Source: an uncultured Solobacterium sp.
GTDB lineage: Bacteria; Bacillota_I; Bacilli_A; Erysipelotrichales; Erysipelotrichaceae
Direction: 5' to 3'
Length of the DNA stretch: 5,509 nucleotides
Assembly: GCA_905235315.1 (NCBI GenBank)
Contig: CAJOLG010000145.1
Span: 1 to 5,509 of the forward strand
Shown piece by piece: positions 4,566 through 5,509 of the stretch. Made by a program: the position numbers and the translations under genes. Each line of letters starts with the position of its first letter. The stretch's first letter is position 1. The notes beneath the pieces were generated by a model. That model ran no database searches. It saw nothing but the letters and a program-made list of their open reading frames with translations, and had not been told where the DNA came from.

Positions 4566-5509
4566 AATACCTTCCCTGTATCTTCATGTGCCGTTCTGCG
4601 CGTCGGTATGCTTTTACTGTGACTTTCCGCGCCGTGTATATCAGAGCGAAGCCGCAGACCGATGGCTGGACGCGGTTGAAGCAGAACTTGCGGAAACATC
4701 GGTTTCTGATGAGCTGGAAACCATCTATATCGGCGGGGGAACACCCAGCTGCCTTTCAAGCGTACAGCTGGACCGCCTGCTGTCCATGCTGGATCCATAT
4801 ACCGGACATCTGCGGGAGTATACCGTGGAATGCAACCCGGAACTGAATGACGAAGAGAAGATTTCCTGCCTTGCGGCGCATGGCGTCAATCGCATCAGTA
4901 TGGGACTTCAGACCGCGGATGCGTCCCTTTTGAAAACGGCAGGAAGAAGACACAGTGCCGCAGATGTGAAACGATTGGTGCACCAGATTTCCGCGTGTGG
5001 GATTTCCAACATTTCGCTCGATCTGATGTACGGACTGCCGGGACAGACGATGGAGCAGCTGGAAGAGTCAGTCTCCTTTGCGCTTTCCTGCAGCCCGGCA
5101 CATCTTTCACTTTACTCGCTGACGATCGAACCCGGCAGTGTGTTTGGAAAACAGGGAATAAAACCGATCGAAGAAGATCTTGAAGCGGATATGTATGACC
5201 GCATCTGTTCTTTGCTGAAGCAAGCGGGGTATCTTCATTATGAGATTTCCAACTTCGCAAAGCCCGGCAAGGAATCGGTCCATAACACCAATGTTTGGAA
5301 TTACCGCGATTTCTTGGGGATCGGGTTTGGCGCCTGGGGCAAGGATGAAACAGGGCGGTATGAACACGCATCATCTCTGAATGCGTACTGTTCGGATCCG
5401 CTTTTCAAAAACTATACTGTGCTCACGACGCAGGAAGAAATGTTTGAATGTTTAATGATGGGGCTCCGCCTGAAACAGGGCATTTCCTGTGCGGTGTTTC
5501 AGGAACGGT
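4552..5509 (+). CDS. hemW: HemW-type radical SAM heme chaperone (coproporphyrinogen oxidase-like), 5' part
   Basis: A radical SAM protein of the HemN/HemW family; HemW binds heme and is thought to deliver it to target proteins rather than oxidise coproporphyrinogen. The frame is open to the window end, giving 319 residues of an expected 375-380. The cluster motif is CASVCFYCDF (C16, C20, C23); the CxF after the third cysteine is HemW-like, where true HemN has CxC. Also visible are IGGGTPS (60-66), ECNP (93-96), RISMGLQT (114-121), DLMYGLPGQT (157-166), HLSLYSLTIEPG and YEISNFA. The heme-associated HNxxYW reads HNTNVW (244-249), and the usual GxGAHG reads GFGAWG (258-263). The ATG at 4552 is preferred; the in-frame ATG at 4546 is possible, and neither has a good ribosome binding site. 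The start overlaps the normal lepA end (4565) by 14 bases, so translation is probably coupled. The lepA-hemW order matches Bacillus, where hrcA-grpE-dnaK follow. Confidence 0.93.
   Translation, partial: MTGNKIPSLYLHVPFCASVCFYCDFPRRVYQSEAADRWLDAVEAELAETSVSDELETIYIGGGTPSCLSSVQLDRLLSMLDPYTGHLREYTVECNPELNDEEKISCLAAHGVNRISMGLQTADASLLKTAGRRHSAADVKRLVHQISACGISNISLDLMYGLPGQTMEQLEESVSFALSCSPAHLSLYSLTIEPGSVFGKQGIKPIEEDLEADMYDRICSLLKQAGYLHYEISNFAKPGKESVHNTNVWNYRDFLGIGFGAWGKDETGRYEHASSLNAYCSDPLFKNYTVLTTQEEMFECLMMGLRLKQGISCAVFQER

Noticed and set aside
4895..5374. 159-codon antisense open frame opposite hemW
   Set aside because: The plus-strand hemW frame is unbroken and rich in family motifs, so this frame is a by-product of its codon use.
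4552..5509. hemN (oxygen-independent coproporphyrinogen III oxidase)
   Set aside because: The cluster motif continues as CxF rather than the CxC of true HemN, the protein begins immediately before the radical SAM domain, and it follows lepA, all pointing to HemW.

Overview
The window looks like ordinary chromosomal housekeeping DNA from a moderately GC-rich member of the Bacillota (Firmicutes). The evidence is a SigA-type vegetative sigma factor followed directly by a TrmK-type tRNA methyltransferase (the sigA-yqfN order of Bacillus subtilis), strong GGAGG-type ribosome binding sites, and a lepA-hemW pair near rpsT. GC-rich codons and the placement of fmt before lepA might suit an Erysipelotrichia-like or related lineage, but that is a guess. 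There are no mobile elements, CRISPR arrays or RNA genes.

Layout. 1-672 (+): the 3' part of rpoD/sigA, overlapping trmK (669-1346, +) through ATGA. The trmK stop codon sits in the loop of a strong, probably bidirectional, terminator (1319-1368). A second terminator facing the other way (1404-1436) ends rpsT (1435-1701, -, ribosomal protein S20). Between rpsT and the next operon lies a compact divergent promoter region (about 1702-1798). A rightward operon follows: fmt (1799-2737), lepA (2737-4488 as it reads, 4565 if repaired) and hemW (4552 to the window end, incomplete). fmt and lepA overlap by one base.

The main finding is a frameshift in lepA. An exact 8-bp tandem duplication (atcaagtc twice, 4378-4393) replaces the last 56 conserved residues of LepA/EF4 with 33 unrelated ones. 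Removing one copy restores a full-length 606-residue LepA ending at 4565 and the normal 14-bp overlap with hemW. The shifted frame stops at an ATGA that lies in the original frame behind a Shine-Dalgarno-like stretch, so ribosomes could restart there and still reach hemW.

Functionally, the genes belong to core gene expression: promoter recognition (SigA), tRNA m1A22 methylation (TrmK), the 30S subunit (S20), formylation of initiator Met-tRNA (Fmt), ribosome-associated GTPase EF4 (LepA) and a radical-SAM heme chaperone (HemW). I found no evidence of a wholly new system. The points worth a second look are the lepA lesion, departures from family motifs in TrmK, Fmt and HemW, and the compact signals around rpsT.
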